DNA of 64,000 nt from Pontibacter ruber (GTDB taxonomy: Bacteria > Bacteroidota > Bacteroidia > Cytophagales > Hymenobacteraceae), in assembly GCF_023630205.1 (NCBI RefSeq), contig NZ_JALPRR010000001.1, positions 868,001 to 932,000 of the forward strand, in the 5' to 3' direction. The notes beneath the pieces were generated by a model. It was not told the origin of the DNA. It made no database searches and saw only the letters and a list, made by a program, of their open reading frames with translations. Every line of letters starts with the position of its first letter. Position 1 is the stretch's first letter. Below are positions 28,801 through 36,442 of the stretch, piece by piece. The position numbers and the translations under genes are program-made.

Positions 28801-29635
28801 GGAGTGGCAGATAGATCCATTCGCGGAGCAGGGTCATCGGGAAGATGTGGTCTTTGAGTGTGAAAAAGCCACCGTGTACGCCCCGGCTTTTAAGCGGGTG
28901 GTGGGCCACCATGAGGATGTCCCTGCCGCTGTGCTTTTCAACCAGGTCTTCGAGCTGTATCAGGAAGTCGGCTTCGTCGGCGGCTCCACAGGCGCTGTTG
29001 TTTCCGTAAGGGCGGTCCCAAGGGTGCAGCCACCACTCCGAGTCGATGGCAATCAGCACCAGGTCGTCACTGATCATGACTTCGTACGGACCAGGGCAGC
29101 CGTTGCCGGGCACGTAAAAATCGCCACCGGTCACAATGCCTTCTTCGGTCAGGTACTCGTTCACGTAATTCTGTTCCCGCATCACTGCCTGCAGACCACC
29201 GCGGCCGCTGTGGTTCCAGTCGTGGTTACCCGGTATCATATACTTCTCTCCGGGGTATCCTTTCATGATGTCGAGCTGTTCATTCAGGCGCTTTTCCGAA
29301 ACGTCGCGGTCATACTTGTCGGGTTCTGGCAGGCCGTTGTAATACACGTTGTCGCCCAGGAAAACAGTAGCACTGCTTTCGCCGGCTTCCATCATGTGCG
29401 AGCGCATCAGTTTTAGCGAGGGCTCCTGCTGCTTCAGGTCGGGTGCCCCTACGTCCCCGATCAGGAATACAGTATACAGCAGCTTGTTATTGGGGTTCGG
29501 GGTTTGCTGCTCCCAATCCAGGGATTGACTGCCATAGTAGGGTTTGCCGGCAGTACAGGCATGCAGCAGCAGGCCACAAAGCGCCAGCAATAAGGGGCTC
29601 AGGAAAAAGTGCTTCTTATTGTAGGTTTTTCTCAT
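25826..29635 (-). CDS. Giant lipoprotein: metallophosphoesterase + kinase-like middle + Omp85/BamA barrel
   Basis: 1269 residues. A lipoprotein signal ends at LLLHACTAG (Cys27). Residues 53-340 are a calcineurin-type metallophosphoesterase with all motifs: LIGDVG (Asp61), FLGDNVY, PGNHDWN, VAHHPL, GHEH. About 520-700 includes DWDRHEGQW (626-634) and PEDRDMAF (651-658), resembling catalytic-loop and metal motifs of atypical (FAM20/phosphoinositide-like) kinases; this is inference. From about 900 to the end a BamA-type barrel (GGMDNLRGYRRTRFAGRSALYGNAE, TGIGGGLWADI) ends in Phe. The protein would sit in the outer membrane with the phosphatase in the periplasm or outside. Substrate unknown. It is a single-gene unit. 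Confidence 0.85.
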   Translation of the reverse strand: MRKTYNKKHFFLSPLLLALCGLLLHACTAGKPYYGSQSLDWEQQTPNPNNKLLYTVFLIGDVGAPDLKQQEPSLKLMRSHMMEAGESSATVFLGDNVYYNGLPEPDKYDRDVSEKRLNEQLDIMKGYPGEKYMIPGNHDWNHSGRGGLQAVMREQNYVNEYLTEEGIVTGGDFYVPGNGCPGPYEVMISDDLVLIAIDSEWWLHPWDRPYGNNSACGAADEADFLIQLEDLVEKHSGRDILMVAHHPLKSRGVHGGFFTLKDHIFPMTLLREWIYLPLPIIGSIYPFARKYGGILQDIPHPRYQAYIQGLYNIFEKYDNIIYAAGHEHALEYFKYKNAGLIVSGSGCKIQDIRGGGDAHYAHMIKGFSKVLYYENGEVWTEFWVPEGDGSTGKMTFRTPVYAKKPRKDRPLAQDKTNYADSTITLAANTDYLSGSFRRKLLGDHYRKEWATPVNVPVLDMKNELGGLTPYQKGGGKQTASLKVRTPEAREYTLRSVNKDPTLALPRYLRETAARALLQDQISAQHPYAALAVPKLADAAKVFHTNPQLVYIPNTPYLRQYIDEFGNRLAFLEEDPDENHEDVASLGFAENLVGTDKVLRELEEDNDTRVNEQAYARARLFDMLIGDWDRHEGQWRWKEDKGEKNKLYTPVPEDRDMAFFKADGILPWLATRKWGVRNIQNFGYDYDDIVGLNLSALSADRTFTSSVTRQDWIRIAEDIKANMSDAIIEEAVQQWPEDIRALSGPEIVAKLKSRRDKLPQAAEQFYEHISKMVDVAGSDKYERFVVERLNDDQTRLTVYKTKKEGDIRDTLYQRTFFTVETKELRLYGLGGQDAFEVTGDVDKGILVRIIGGNNDDRITDNSSVSGLKRHTIVYDTKEGNTFTFGGETKVKTSDHPDINFYDRNNYKLPYVGPRLSAEYNVDDGLFLGTGVLLRTQKFRKTPYASEHLLEANYAFLTNSFNVNYTGDVKQVIRGWSLGLNALVQGPKYQRNYYGLGNNTTQSPDTDDSFYRVRYERVGASTTLNNDISSFLTIGIGPTYDRFNVTNSGKETFLLSEARAGRLEPGTYDLEEDEFTTQHYAGITAFTTMDVIGGTNDVNPYIGMRWYNRVSFNRQLNAEKLRYTNISSEFRFYLTPNFPFQLTWAGRLGASHNWGDFRFYQANTLGGMDNLRGYRRTRFAGRSALYGNAEARLQLFDFNLYLTPGKLGVLGLIDAGRVYQEGDGKQAFFRSLHTGIGGGLWADIMQKNVISVTYAIGEDEELVTLDFGFFF

Positions 29636-30051
29636 AAGGGTAATAAAGTAAGACGCTCTGCCACCTCAGGCGGGCAGGGCCGCATAAGTATGGCAGTTGT
29701 AGAATAGGATGTGATGTTGTTGCGCAAAAGCAATGCGCCCGTGTATTGCATAAAGAGCGTTGTAGGTGTTTATCCACGGTCTCATCTTATATAACTAAAG
29801 ATGCGCCGCAGGGCGGCAGGATTGGGTTTCTAAACGAGAAGAAACAATTTTTAGTTGTTCTGTAAAGGCGCGCCCGGGCAAGGTTGGCAAAAGGTGAGAA
29901 AGACGGCCTGAAAACAGCCTTATTAACAAAAAAACCGTTTTGCCGTAACCGCAAGTGACTGTATACTTCAAGCATACCTTTATACCTGCTGCCGGTGCTT
30001 AAACAAGTGCAGCGTTTCTTCAACAAAACCGGGAGCAGAAGCTAAACTAAC
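29636..30051. other. Divergent intergenic region between the phosphoesterase and HD-PycTM genes
   Basis: 416 bases, no gene seen. It must hold two divergent promoters, but no clean TAnnTTTG/-33 pair was found. The HD-gene side contains TATACTTCAAGCATACCTTT (29960-29982), a near match (TACCTTTA). Confidence 0.4.
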
Positions 30052-31248
30052 ATGGAAGATCAAGACATCATCCGGCAAGCCAGTGAATATGTATTCAAGC
30101 TTTTCAAAGAAAAGCTTTCCAAGAAACTGGTTTACCATAACTACAAACATACTTTCGAGACGGCCAGCGAGGCACAGGAACTGGGCCGGATGCACCGGTT
30201 AAAAGAAGCCGAACTGCAGGACCTGGCGCTGGCAGCCTGGTTTCATGATACAGGGTATACCAACACCTACGACGGCCACGAAGAGGAAAGCGTACTGATC
30301 GCAACCGAATGGCTGGCAGCACACAACTACCCGGAGGAGCGCATCCGGCTTGTCAACGATTGCATCAGGGCCACCAAACATAACACCCAGCCAGAAACCC
30401 TGCTGCAGGAAATACTGGTAGATGCTGACATGTCAAACATCGGCAAGCCTACTTTCTTTTCGACCGCCGAGCTGCTGCGCGTGGAATGGGAGATCTTCCA
30501 GGACAGGTTCTTTACCGACCATGAATGGGCGCAGTTTCAGCTCGACTTCTTACTTTCGACCTCCTTTTATACCAGCCAGGCACAACACAAGTATGCCGAG
30601 CAGCTTGGCCTAAACATACAGGAACAGCACAACCGCCTGAGCAAGGAGAAAAAGAAGCAAAAGAAAAAAGGCAAGGAGCAGCGCGAAACACTCGCTCAGC
30701 CCAAACGCGGTATCGAAACAATGTTCCGCAATACCTACCGCACGCACCTGAACCTAAGCGCGATCGCAGACAACAAAGCCAACATGATGATCAGCCTCAA
30801 CGCCATCATTATGTCGGTCATCATCACGTATCTCAGCGCCAAATCTTCTGTAATCGGTACTGAGTTTGCTCAGCATCGTACGCTCATTATCCCGATCGGC
30901 ACTTTGCTGCTTACCACGCTGGGGTCGGTTATTTTTGCCATTATATCGGCGCAGCCGGAAGTTACCAGCCTGTCGCCCAAAAAGAAGAAGAACCAGCTCG
31001 TAGACCGTAAACTGAACCTGCTTTTCTTCGGTAACTTTACCCGCATACCGCTTGATGATTTCCAGCGGGGCATGACCGAGATCATGCGCGACAAGAAATC
31101 GCTTTACAACAACATGATCACAGACATTTATTACCTGGGTGAGGTGCTGGACCGCAAGTATAAGCTGCTGCGTGTTTCTTACTCGATCTTTATGGTGGGG
31201 CTGGTACTTACCGTAATCGCATTCGTGATTGCCACGGTTTCTTACTAA
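30052..31248 (+). CDS. HD-domain phosphohydrolase fused to Pycsar-type membrane effector domain (PycTM/DUF5706)
   Basis: 398 residues. The N-terminal HD domain (about 15-185) has His29 and His33, His65-Asp66 in AAWFHDTGYT and Asp124/Asp126 in VDADMSNIG, so the metal site looks intact; HD enzymes of this kind hydrolyse nucleotides or cyclic nucleotides. A Lys-rich linker (about 197-212) leads to residues 220-398, with ADNKANMMISLNAIIMSV (239-256), a second hydrophobic segment (278-300) and a C-terminal one (375-398). This is the arrangement of DUF5706, the membrane effector (PycTM) of Pycsar anti-phage systems. No pyrimidine cyclase is next to it. It stands alone before a tRNA gene. Confidence 0.85.
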   Translation: MEDQDIIRQASEYVFKLFKEKLSKKLVYHNYKHTFETASEAQELGRMHRLKEAELQDLALAAWFHDTGYTNTYDGHEEESVLIATEWLAAHNYPEERIRLVNDCIRATKHNTQPETLLQEILVDADMSNIGKPTFFSTAELLRVEWEIFQDRFFTDHEWAQFQLDFLLSTSFYTSQAQHKYAEQLGLNIQEQHNRLSKEKKKQKKKGKEQRETLAQPKRGIETMFRNTYRTHLNLSAIADNKANMMISLNAIIMSVIITYLSAKSSVIGTEFAQHRTLIIPIGTLLLTTLGSVIFAIISAQPEVTSLSPKKKKNQLVDRKLNLLFFGNFTRIPLDDFQRGMTEIMRDKKSLYNNMITDIYYLGEVLDRKYKLLRVSYSIFMVGLVLTVIAFVIATVSY

Positions 31249-31355
31249 GAAAATGTAAGCGCTGCTGTACCCGGCATAGACAGCGGTATTCTGACAGATT
31301 GCTTGTATAACGGCCGGATTTACTTTAAATTCGCCCTGATTTCAGGCAAGTATCC

Positions 31356-31427
31356 GGCCTCGTAGTTCAATGGATAGAATAGGAGTTTCCTAAACTTTTG
31401 ATCCCAGTTCGATTCTGGGCGAGGCCA
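31356..31427 (+). tRNA. tRNA-Arg, anticodon CCT
   Basis: A 72-nt cloverleaf: acceptor ggcctcg/cgaggcc, D-stem gttc/gaat, anticodon stem ggagt/acttt with loop TTCCTAA (anticodon CCT), T-stem cccag/ctggg with loop TTCGATT, discriminator A. The CCA end is not encoded. It reads AGG codons. Confidence 0.95.
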
Positions 31428-31435
31428 CAAGTATA

Positions 31436-31476
31436 AAAATCCCGCTCTCTGCCTCAGGAGCGGGATTTTATTTTTT
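31436..31476 (+). terminator. Intrinsic terminator after tRNA-Arg
   Basis: Stem aaaatcccgctc with gagcgggatttt (ending about 31469), followed by TATTTTTT. AAGTATAAA precedes it directly. Confidence 0.88.
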
Positions 31477-31581
31477 AGCTCTACAAAGCCCGATACATAA
31501 CAAAGTGCGTACCGGAGCCAAATATTGGTTTATTTTATTGTTAACGCAGAATATCGTACCCGAATTCTGAATAAAATTGGA

Positions 31582-31589
31582 TACCTTTG
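31582..31589 (+). promoter_or_regulatory. Bacteroidota-type -7 element before the small lipoprotein gene
   Basis: TACCTTTG matches TAnnTTTG, 45 bases before ATG 31634; a TTG at 31538-31540 is too far away to be a good -33. Confidence 0.4.
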
Positions 31590-31633
31590 CTTAACTTGTA
31601 CCAGCCTTTGAGCTGCGGGTGGGAATTTTATTT

Positions 31634-31972
31634 ATGAAGCGAACTCTATTTCTTCTTCTTATACTTGTCTCCGTTACAGGATGCCAGAAAGACAAACGCA
31701 TCATTGAAAGCGATATGTCTGAAGCTACTGTCGCCAGCGAAACAGGTATAGCAGCTCCGCTTCCTTCGGATGTTCTCTCCACTACAAAATCATTGGTGAG
31801 CGGCGATTTTTACAGAAGCCCTGATTTTAAATCTCAAAAAATAGCCAGCTTCGACACCTCGCAGCTTATCCACGTACTCGATACAACGAACGCCCTGTTT
31901 ATAAAGGCAAGAATGCAGAAAGATTCTGCTTCCGTTACCGGCTTTGTTTCAAAAGCCATACTTCCGGAATAA
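31634..31972 (+). CDS. Small lipoprotein with possible SH3-like domain
   Basis: 112 residues with a lipobox (MKRTLFLLLILVSVTGCQKD, Cys17). The second half (LVSGDFYRSPDFKSQKIASFDTSQLIHVLDTTNALFIKARM ... GFVSKAILPE) has the look of a bacterial SH3 domain: a short barrel with a closing GFVS strand, often a cell-wall-binding module. I cannot assign a precise family. The frame opens at GTG 31619, but ATG 31634 directly precedes the signal peptide. Monocistronic. Confidence 0.65.
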   Translation: MKRTLFLLLILVSVTGCQKDKRIIESDMSEATVASETGIAAPLPSDVLSTTKSLVSGDFYRSPDFKSQKIASFDTSQLIHVLDTTNALFIKARMQKDSASVTGFVSKAILPE

Positions 31973-32302
31973 ACTCCCGGCTTCCACCAACCAGCATCTA
32001 CTCTTACTCTATCTTTTTCAGAGCTGCCGTTCCGGCCAGCCTGCTATACTTTCTGCACGGGTGCTGTAAACAGAAAAGCCCACCAACACAAGGGCCGCGG
32101 GCTTCTCAAATCACAAACTATGAAAACACACCTTAAACTTTACTTGCCAGAAGTTTTGCCTGTAGCAGTTTCCGGCAAGCTGTTGCTGCATATTCTACCT
32201 GTTTGACTTCCACCACTGCCTAAGGTTTAAGCCATCATTCATAAATATTAAAATAAAAAGACGGCCCGTCTGAGCCGTCTTTTTAGGTATAAATAGGTAT
32301 GA
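31973..32302. other. Convergent intergenic region with one clear terminator
   Basis: 330 bases. Besides the hairpin at 32255-32284 it holds a weaker hairpin (gaaaagccc...gggcttctc at about 32072-32108) and an ATG-initiated 28-codon frame (32120-32206) that I do not consider a supported gene. Confidence 0.4.
32255..32284. terminator. Bidirectional hairpin terminator
   Basis: 11-bp stem aaaaagacggc (32255-32265) with gccgtcttttt (32274-32284), A-run upstream and T-run downstream, between convergent genes. Confidence 0.85.
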
Positions 32303-33328
32303 TTAAAACTGAATTTGCTCGCGCAGGTACGTTTCGTTGCCATCGCCCTTCACCTGCATATCCACTTTTACCTGTGGCCCGCTCCAGTCGAAGTGCAGCA
32401 CACCAAAATTTAATTTAGCTATCATAGGGCCAACACGGTAGCGGTTTGGCTCCTCCACAAAGGTTCCGGTCCAGGTATGGGTAAGGCCGCTGCTGGTAAC
32501 CTCGTATAACGGATAGCTGATGCCGGGGTAGTTTGTTCTAGATATCTCGGCAATGTGGCGGTCGCCGCTGAGCAGGATAACGCCCTGTGCTTTGGTAGAG
32601 GCGATCAGGTTGAGCAGGCGCTTGCGGGCAGCCGGGAAGTTGGCCCATTTCTCAAAAGCATGTTCTTCGGGCAGCACCTGTATGCCGTTGCCGATGATGT
32701 GCACTTTTGCCGTGCTGTTGCGCAGTTCGTTTTCCAGCCATTTCCACTGCTCCTCGCCCAGCACATCGCCTGTCTGGTTTACCTGGTATATTTTATTAAT
32801 GCGCAGCAGCGAGTCACGGTTAAACCGGCTGTCGAGCATGATCACTTTTACCTGCCTGTCTTTCGGCCCGTAGGTATGGGCGCTGTAAACGCCTTGCTGC
32901 TTACGGCGGGGACTGTTTGCCGGTTCGCCTACAAAATTCCAGAACAGATCGGCACTCTTCTGCTTCATTCTGTACTCTTTGCCGGCATCGTTCCTGCCAT
33001 AATCATGGTCATCCCAGGTGCCTACTACTTTGGCTGTAGCCACTAGTTTCTGGTATTCCGGCTGCTGCTGCACCACAGCATACTTCTTCTGCAGCACGTT
33101 CATGTCATCAGAGTCGCCATAGATATTATCGCCCAGCCACACCCACAGCTGCGGTTTGTTGTTGAGGATGTCGTCCCACAGCGGCTGCGGCAGATCCTGA
33201 CGGTTGCAGGAGCCAAAGGCGATGGTGGTAAGCGGAGACTCAGTTTCGGAGGTAGCTGCAGGCTTGTGGCAGGCACTGAGTAGCAGCATTAGCCCAAGCA
33301 AGAGGCGAAGTGGCCGGAGGGTGATCAT
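32303..33328 (-). CDS. PhoD-like alkaline phosphatase/phosphodiesterase, lipoprotein
   Basis: 341 residues. Lipoprotein signal (MITLRPLRLLLGLMLLLSACHK, Cys20). The PhoD-family metallophosphatase core is seen as IAFGSCNRQ, VWLGDNIYGD, GTWDDHDYGRNDAG, MLDSRF, LLSGDRHIAEI; it hydrolyses phosphate esters outside the inner membrane. The short form without the N-terminal PhoD Ig-like domain is common in Bacteroidota. ATG 33328 is chosen because the signal peptide begins there and a TATCTTTG promoter element lies 29 bases upstream; a longer open frame reads into the leader. Confidence 0.9.
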   Translation of the reverse strand: MITLRPLRLLLGLMLLLSACHKPAATSETESPLTTIAFGSCNRQDLPQPLWDDILNNKPQLWVWLGDNIYGDSDDMNVLQKKYAVVQQQPEYQKLVATAKVVGTWDDHDYGRNDAGKEYRMKQKSADLFWNFVGEPANSPRRKQQGVYSAHTYGPKDRQVKVIMLDSRFNRDSLLRINKIYQVNQTGDVLGEEQWKWLENELRNSTAKVHIIGNGIQVLPEEHAFEKWANFPAARKRLLNLIASTKAQGVILLSGDRHIAEISRTNYPGISYPLYEVTSSGLTHTWTGTFVEEPNRYRVGPMIAKLNFGVLHFDWSGPQVKVDMQVKGDGNETYLREQIQF

Positions 33329-33356
33329 ACTTGATAAACGTGGTTTGTTTCTGCGG

Positions 33357-33364
33357 CAAAGATA
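33357..33364 (-). promoter_or_regulatory. Bacteroidota-type -7 element for the PhoD-like gene
   Basis: TATCTTTG on the minus strand, 29 bases from ATG 33328; the -33 element is weak. Confidence 0.5.
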
Positions 33365-33406
33365 TGCATAAACTTGTGTTGCACGACACGCAGCCATGTT
33401 TAAACA

Positions 33407-33444
33407 GCAAATGCGGCAGCCCCGAAAGGAACTGCCGCATTTGC
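33407..33444 (-). terminator. Hairpin terminator after the orphan T9SS-domain gene
   Basis: Perfect 13-bp stem (gcaaatgcggcag at 33407-33419 with 33432-33444), 12-base loop; on the minus strand it is followed by TGTTT. Confidence 0.8.
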
Positions 33445-33461
33445 TTACTTAAGCCTGATTT

Positions 33462-33848
33462 TTATTTTATAACAACACGCTTCACAGCACTAAAGTTATC
33501 TGTTTCCAGCTTCACATAGTACAGGCCTTTGGCCACCGCAAGCTTGTTCAGATCTACGGTTGTAGAGAAATGGGCATCTGTATTGGTTAACGTTTCGTGG
33601 TATATCTCGTTACCAATTACGTTCAGGATGCGCAGGTCTGCGGTTTTTGCCTCGAGCTTAGAAAGTGATATGGTAAAGACCCCGTTGCTGGGGTTTGGGT
33701 AAATAGAAATTTCCTGATCATCCTGTCCTTCGGTCTGGGGCTTTGCCTTTTCGGCTTGTTCCACCTGGCCAACAACAGGCCCCCGGGCCTGTGCCTGCAC
33801 CACGAGCACTGACAAACAGGTAATCAAAGAAAGTATAAATTGCTTCAT
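33462..33848 (-). CDS. Short exported protein consisting almost only of a T9SS type A sorting domain
   Basis: 128 residues. A signal peptide (MKQFILSLITCLSVLVVQAQA) is followed by about 25 linker residues and then a complete T9SS C-terminal domain (ISIYPNPSNGVFTISL, LRILNVIGNEIYHET, LAVAKGLYYVKLET, AVKRVVIK). No separate cargo domain is present. It may be a peptide exposed at the surface, a decoy or regulator of the Por system, or a remnant of a larger secreted protein; the clean start, stop and terminator argue against simple decay. The function is unknown. Confidence 0.8.
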   Translation of the reverse strand: MKQFILSLITCLSVLVVQAQARGPVVGQVEQAEKAKPQTEGQDDQEISIYPNPSNGVFTISLSKLEAKTADLRILNVIGNEIYHETLTNTDAHFSTTVDLNKLAVAKGLYYVKLETDNFSAVKRVVIK

Positions 33849-33978
33849 ATGCAGTTAGTTACGCTTACACTTTATCTTACAAAAGTCGTTCCATTAGTAG
33901 AACGGCTAGCACTTAAATTTGTTCAAGCATTATACAGTATAAATCAGTGATATTCACAAAATATTTCTAAACCGGGAC

Positions 33979-35127
33979 TTGCACTATACCAATAAATATA
34001 ATTTAAATACAAAGTTGCAGGATGTAGTAATAATCGGAGGAGGACTGGCCGGCCTGGTCAGCGCGATTGGCCTGGCAAATAAGGGCCTGTCGGTAGTGGT
34101 GGTCGAGAAAAAGTCGTACCCCTTACACAGGGTGTGCGGAGAGTATGTTTCCAATGAGGTGCTGCCCTTTCTTCAGGGTCTGGGTGCGGATGTATCGGTG
34201 CTCCAACCGGCCCGCATCAATCGCTTTATGCTTTCATCCCCCAAAGGCGCAACGCTGGAGGCCAAATTGGATTTAGGCGGTTTTGGCATCAGCCGCTATA
34301 CGCTGGATCACTTTCTTTTCCAGCTTGCCCAGGCACGCGGTACTACGTTCAAGCTAAACACAGCGGTGCAAAAAATTTCTTTTGAGGATGATCTTTTTAC
34401 TGTCACCTTGTCTGATGGCAGCGACATAAGGGCCGCTGTAGTACTGGGCGCCTATGGCAAGCGCTCCAACCTCGACCGCCAGTTACAACGCCCCTTCTTC
34501 ACGTCCCGCTCCCCTTACCTGGGTGTGAAGTATCACCTGAAGTATGATTTCCGGAAAGATACCATTGCCCTGCACAATTTCCGGGATGGGTACGCCGGCA
34601 TATCAGCCGTGGAAAACGACCGCTATTGTTTTTGTTATCTCACCACCCGCCAGAACCTTCGCCAGCATACTTCTATCCCGGCTATGGAGCGGGCCATACT
34701 TTATCAAAATCCATTTCTAAGGCAAATCTTTGAAGAAGCCGAGTTTCTGTATGAGCAACCGGAGGTGATCAATGAAATTTCCTTTGCTACCAAAAACTGC
34801 GTGGAGAACCATATGCTCATGTGCGGCGATGCGGCCGGCATGATCACGCCCCTCTGCGGCAACGGCATGGCAATGGCCATACACGCCGGTAAAATTGCAA
34901 CAGAGCACGTGCTGCATTACTTTGAAAACGGGCGTAACCGCCAGCTGCTGGAGCAAAACTATACCCATGCCTGGAAAAAGCAGTTTGAGCAACGGCTGAC
35001 GCTAGGCCGCACGGTGCAGCATCTTTTTGGCAGCCCTGTGCTTTCCGAAATGGCAGTTGGGGTGCTCAGGCACGTTCCGGCTGCTGTGCAACTGCTCATG
35101 CGCCAGACACACGGGCAACCTTTTTAG
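33979..35127 (+). CDS. FAD-dependent oxidoreductase (geranylgeranyl-reductase/monooxygenase-like) of the PKS cluster
   Basis: The 382-residue flavoprotein has an N-terminal Rossmann motif (VVIIGGGLAGLVSAIGLANKG), RVCGEY, and the second FAD motif MCGDAAGMITPLCGNGMAMA near 290-310. It belongs to the p-hydroxybenzoate-hydroxylase-like superfamily, which includes geranylgeranyl reductases and aromatic-ring hydroxylases. No ATG fits: the frame is closed by TAA at 33940 and starts at TTG 33979 or TTG 34015 (next to the Rossmann strand). It stands 193 bases before the type III PKS and is likely its tailoring enzyme, hydroxylating or reducing the product (inference). Confidence 0.82.
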   Translation: MHYTNKYNLNTKLQDVVIIGGGLAGLVSAIGLANKGLSVVVVEKKSYPLHRVCGEYVSNEVLPFLQGLGADVSVLQPARINRFMLSSPKGATLEAKLDLGGFGISRYTLDHFLFQLAQARGTTFKLNTAVQKISFEDDLFTVTLSDGSDIRAAVVLGAYGKRSNLDRQLQRPFFTSRSPYLGVKYHLKYDFRKDTIALHNFRDGYAGISAVENDRYCFCYLTTRQNLRQHTSIPAMERAILYQNPFLRQIFEEAEFLYEQPEVINEISFATKNCVENHMLMCGDAAGMITPLCGNGMAMAIHAGKIATEHVLHYFENGRNRQLLEQNYTHAWKKQFEQRLTLGRTVQHLFGSPVLSEMAVGVLRHVPAAVQLLMRQTHGQPF

Positions 35128-35320
35128 TATAGCGTGGTTTATATCTTATCTGCTGCTGCCTGCGTAGTTAAGGGCGTGTTTCATTTGTCGTGTTTCGTGT
35201 TTTGGCTTACCAACATGCCGCTATACGTTTCGCGCACTTCACCCACTGCTACTGCCCTGGCCTAAGCTACTGGCAAGCTGGTTTTCCGCTTTCCCTGAAA
35301 CACGCCAACGAGAAAAGAAC

Positions 35321-36442
35321 ATGAAGAGCTACATATGCGCCATCGGCACTGCCAACCCGCCACACAAGATACCACAAATGCAGGTGGCCGATTTTATGGC
35401 AGCAGCTTTGCAGTTCGATGAGCAGCAGGCACGTAAGCTGAAAGCGCTTTACCGCGTGTCGGGCATCGGGCAGCGCTACAGTGTGCTGGAAGATTACACC
35501 CGCCCGAACGGTGCCTTCACTTTTTACCCCAACACCCCCGACCTGGAGCCTTTCCCTACCGTGCAGCAGCGCATGGAGCTGTACAAACAACACGCAGTAG
35601 AGCTGTCGGAAAATGCGGTACGCAACTGCCTGAGCCATACTTCCGGCGTAGCCCTGCAGGATCTGACCCACCTGATAACAGTAAGCTGCACCGGCATGTA
35701 TGCCCCCGGTCTGGACATTGAGCTGGTGGAACGCCTGGGCCTGGCGTCGAATGTGCAGCGCACCGCTGTAAACTTTATGGGCTGCTACGCTGCCTTCAAT
35801 GCCATCAAACTAGCCGATGCCATCTGCAAGGCAGATACTAAGGCGAAGGTAATGCTAGTGTGCACTGAGATCTGCACCATTCATTTTCAGAAGCATGCCG
35901 AGCCGGACCACCTGGTGTCAAACGCACTGTTTGGGGATGGCGCAGCAGCCGTACTCATGCAGGGGCAGCCCTGCCAGGAAGTGAGCCTGGAGCTGCAATC
36001 GTTTCACTGCGATTTGGCACCGGCCGGCAAGCGCGAAATGGCCTGGCACATCGGCGACACCGGCTTCGAAATGACGCTGTCTTCCTACGTACCGGACCTG
36101 ATCAAATCGGGTATCCGGCAACTAACCGACCGGCTGCTGCAGGGGCTCAAAACCACCATTTCGGAAATAAAGCTGTACGCCATACACCCGGGAGGGCGCC
36201 GCATCCTGGAAGTGATCGAGCAGGAACTGGGCATGACACGCAACGATAACCGTTTTGCCTACCAGGTGCTGCAGGAGTTTGGCAACATGTCGTCGGCTAC
36301 GGTGCTGTTTGTGCTGAAAGCCCTGATGGAATCGCTGACGAGAGCCGAGCAGAACGAACCGGTGCTGAGCTTTGCCTTTGGTCCCGGCCTTACCCTCGAA
36401 TCCATGTTACTGAAAGTACACTATGCTGAAGCAGCGGTCTAA
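35321..36442 (+). CDS. Type III polyketide synthase (chalcone/alkylresorcinol-synthase-like)
   Basis: The 373-residue thiolase-fold enzyme has the complete catalytic triad: Cys155 in NFMGCYAAFNA, His289 in AIHPGGRRILE and Asn322 in FGNMSSATVLF; GxGPGLT-type C-terminal FAFGPGLTLESMLL. It would condense an acyl-CoA starter with malonyl-CoA to make an alkylresorcinol or alkylpyrone in the cytoplasm. The methyltransferase gene downstream overlaps its end by 20 bases, so the two are translationally linked. Upstream lies an FAD oxidoreductase. This gene content is like the Streptomyces srs set (PKS, methyltransferase, flavoprotein). Starter and product cannot be read from the sequence. Confidence 0.93.
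   Translation: MKSYICAIGTANPPHKIPQMQVADFMAAALQFDEQQARKLKALYRVSGIGQRYSVLEDYTRPNGAFTFYPNTPDLEPFPTVQQRMELYKQHAVELSENAVRNCLSHTSGVALQDLTHLITVSCTGMYAPGLDIELVERLGLASNVQRTAVNFMGCYAAFNAIKLADAICKADTKAKVMLVCTEICTIHFQKHAEPDHLVSNALFGDGAAAVLMQGQPCQEVSLELQSFHCDLAPAGKREMAWHIGDTGFEMTLSSYVPDLIKSGIRQLTDRLLQGLKTTISEIKLYAIHPGGRRILEVIEQELGMTRNDNRFAYQVLQEFGNMSSATVLFVLKALMESLTRAEQNEPVLSFAFGPGLTLESMLLKVHYAEAAV

Noticed and set aside
28550..29416. 288-codon open frame on the plus strand
   Set aside because: It is antisense to the metallophosphoesterase domain; long shadow frames are expected in G+C-biased codons.
32120..32206. 28-codon ATG frame (MKTHLKLYLPEVLPVAV...)
   Set aside because: Too short to support without conservation or expression evidence; it lies between convergent genes next to terminators.
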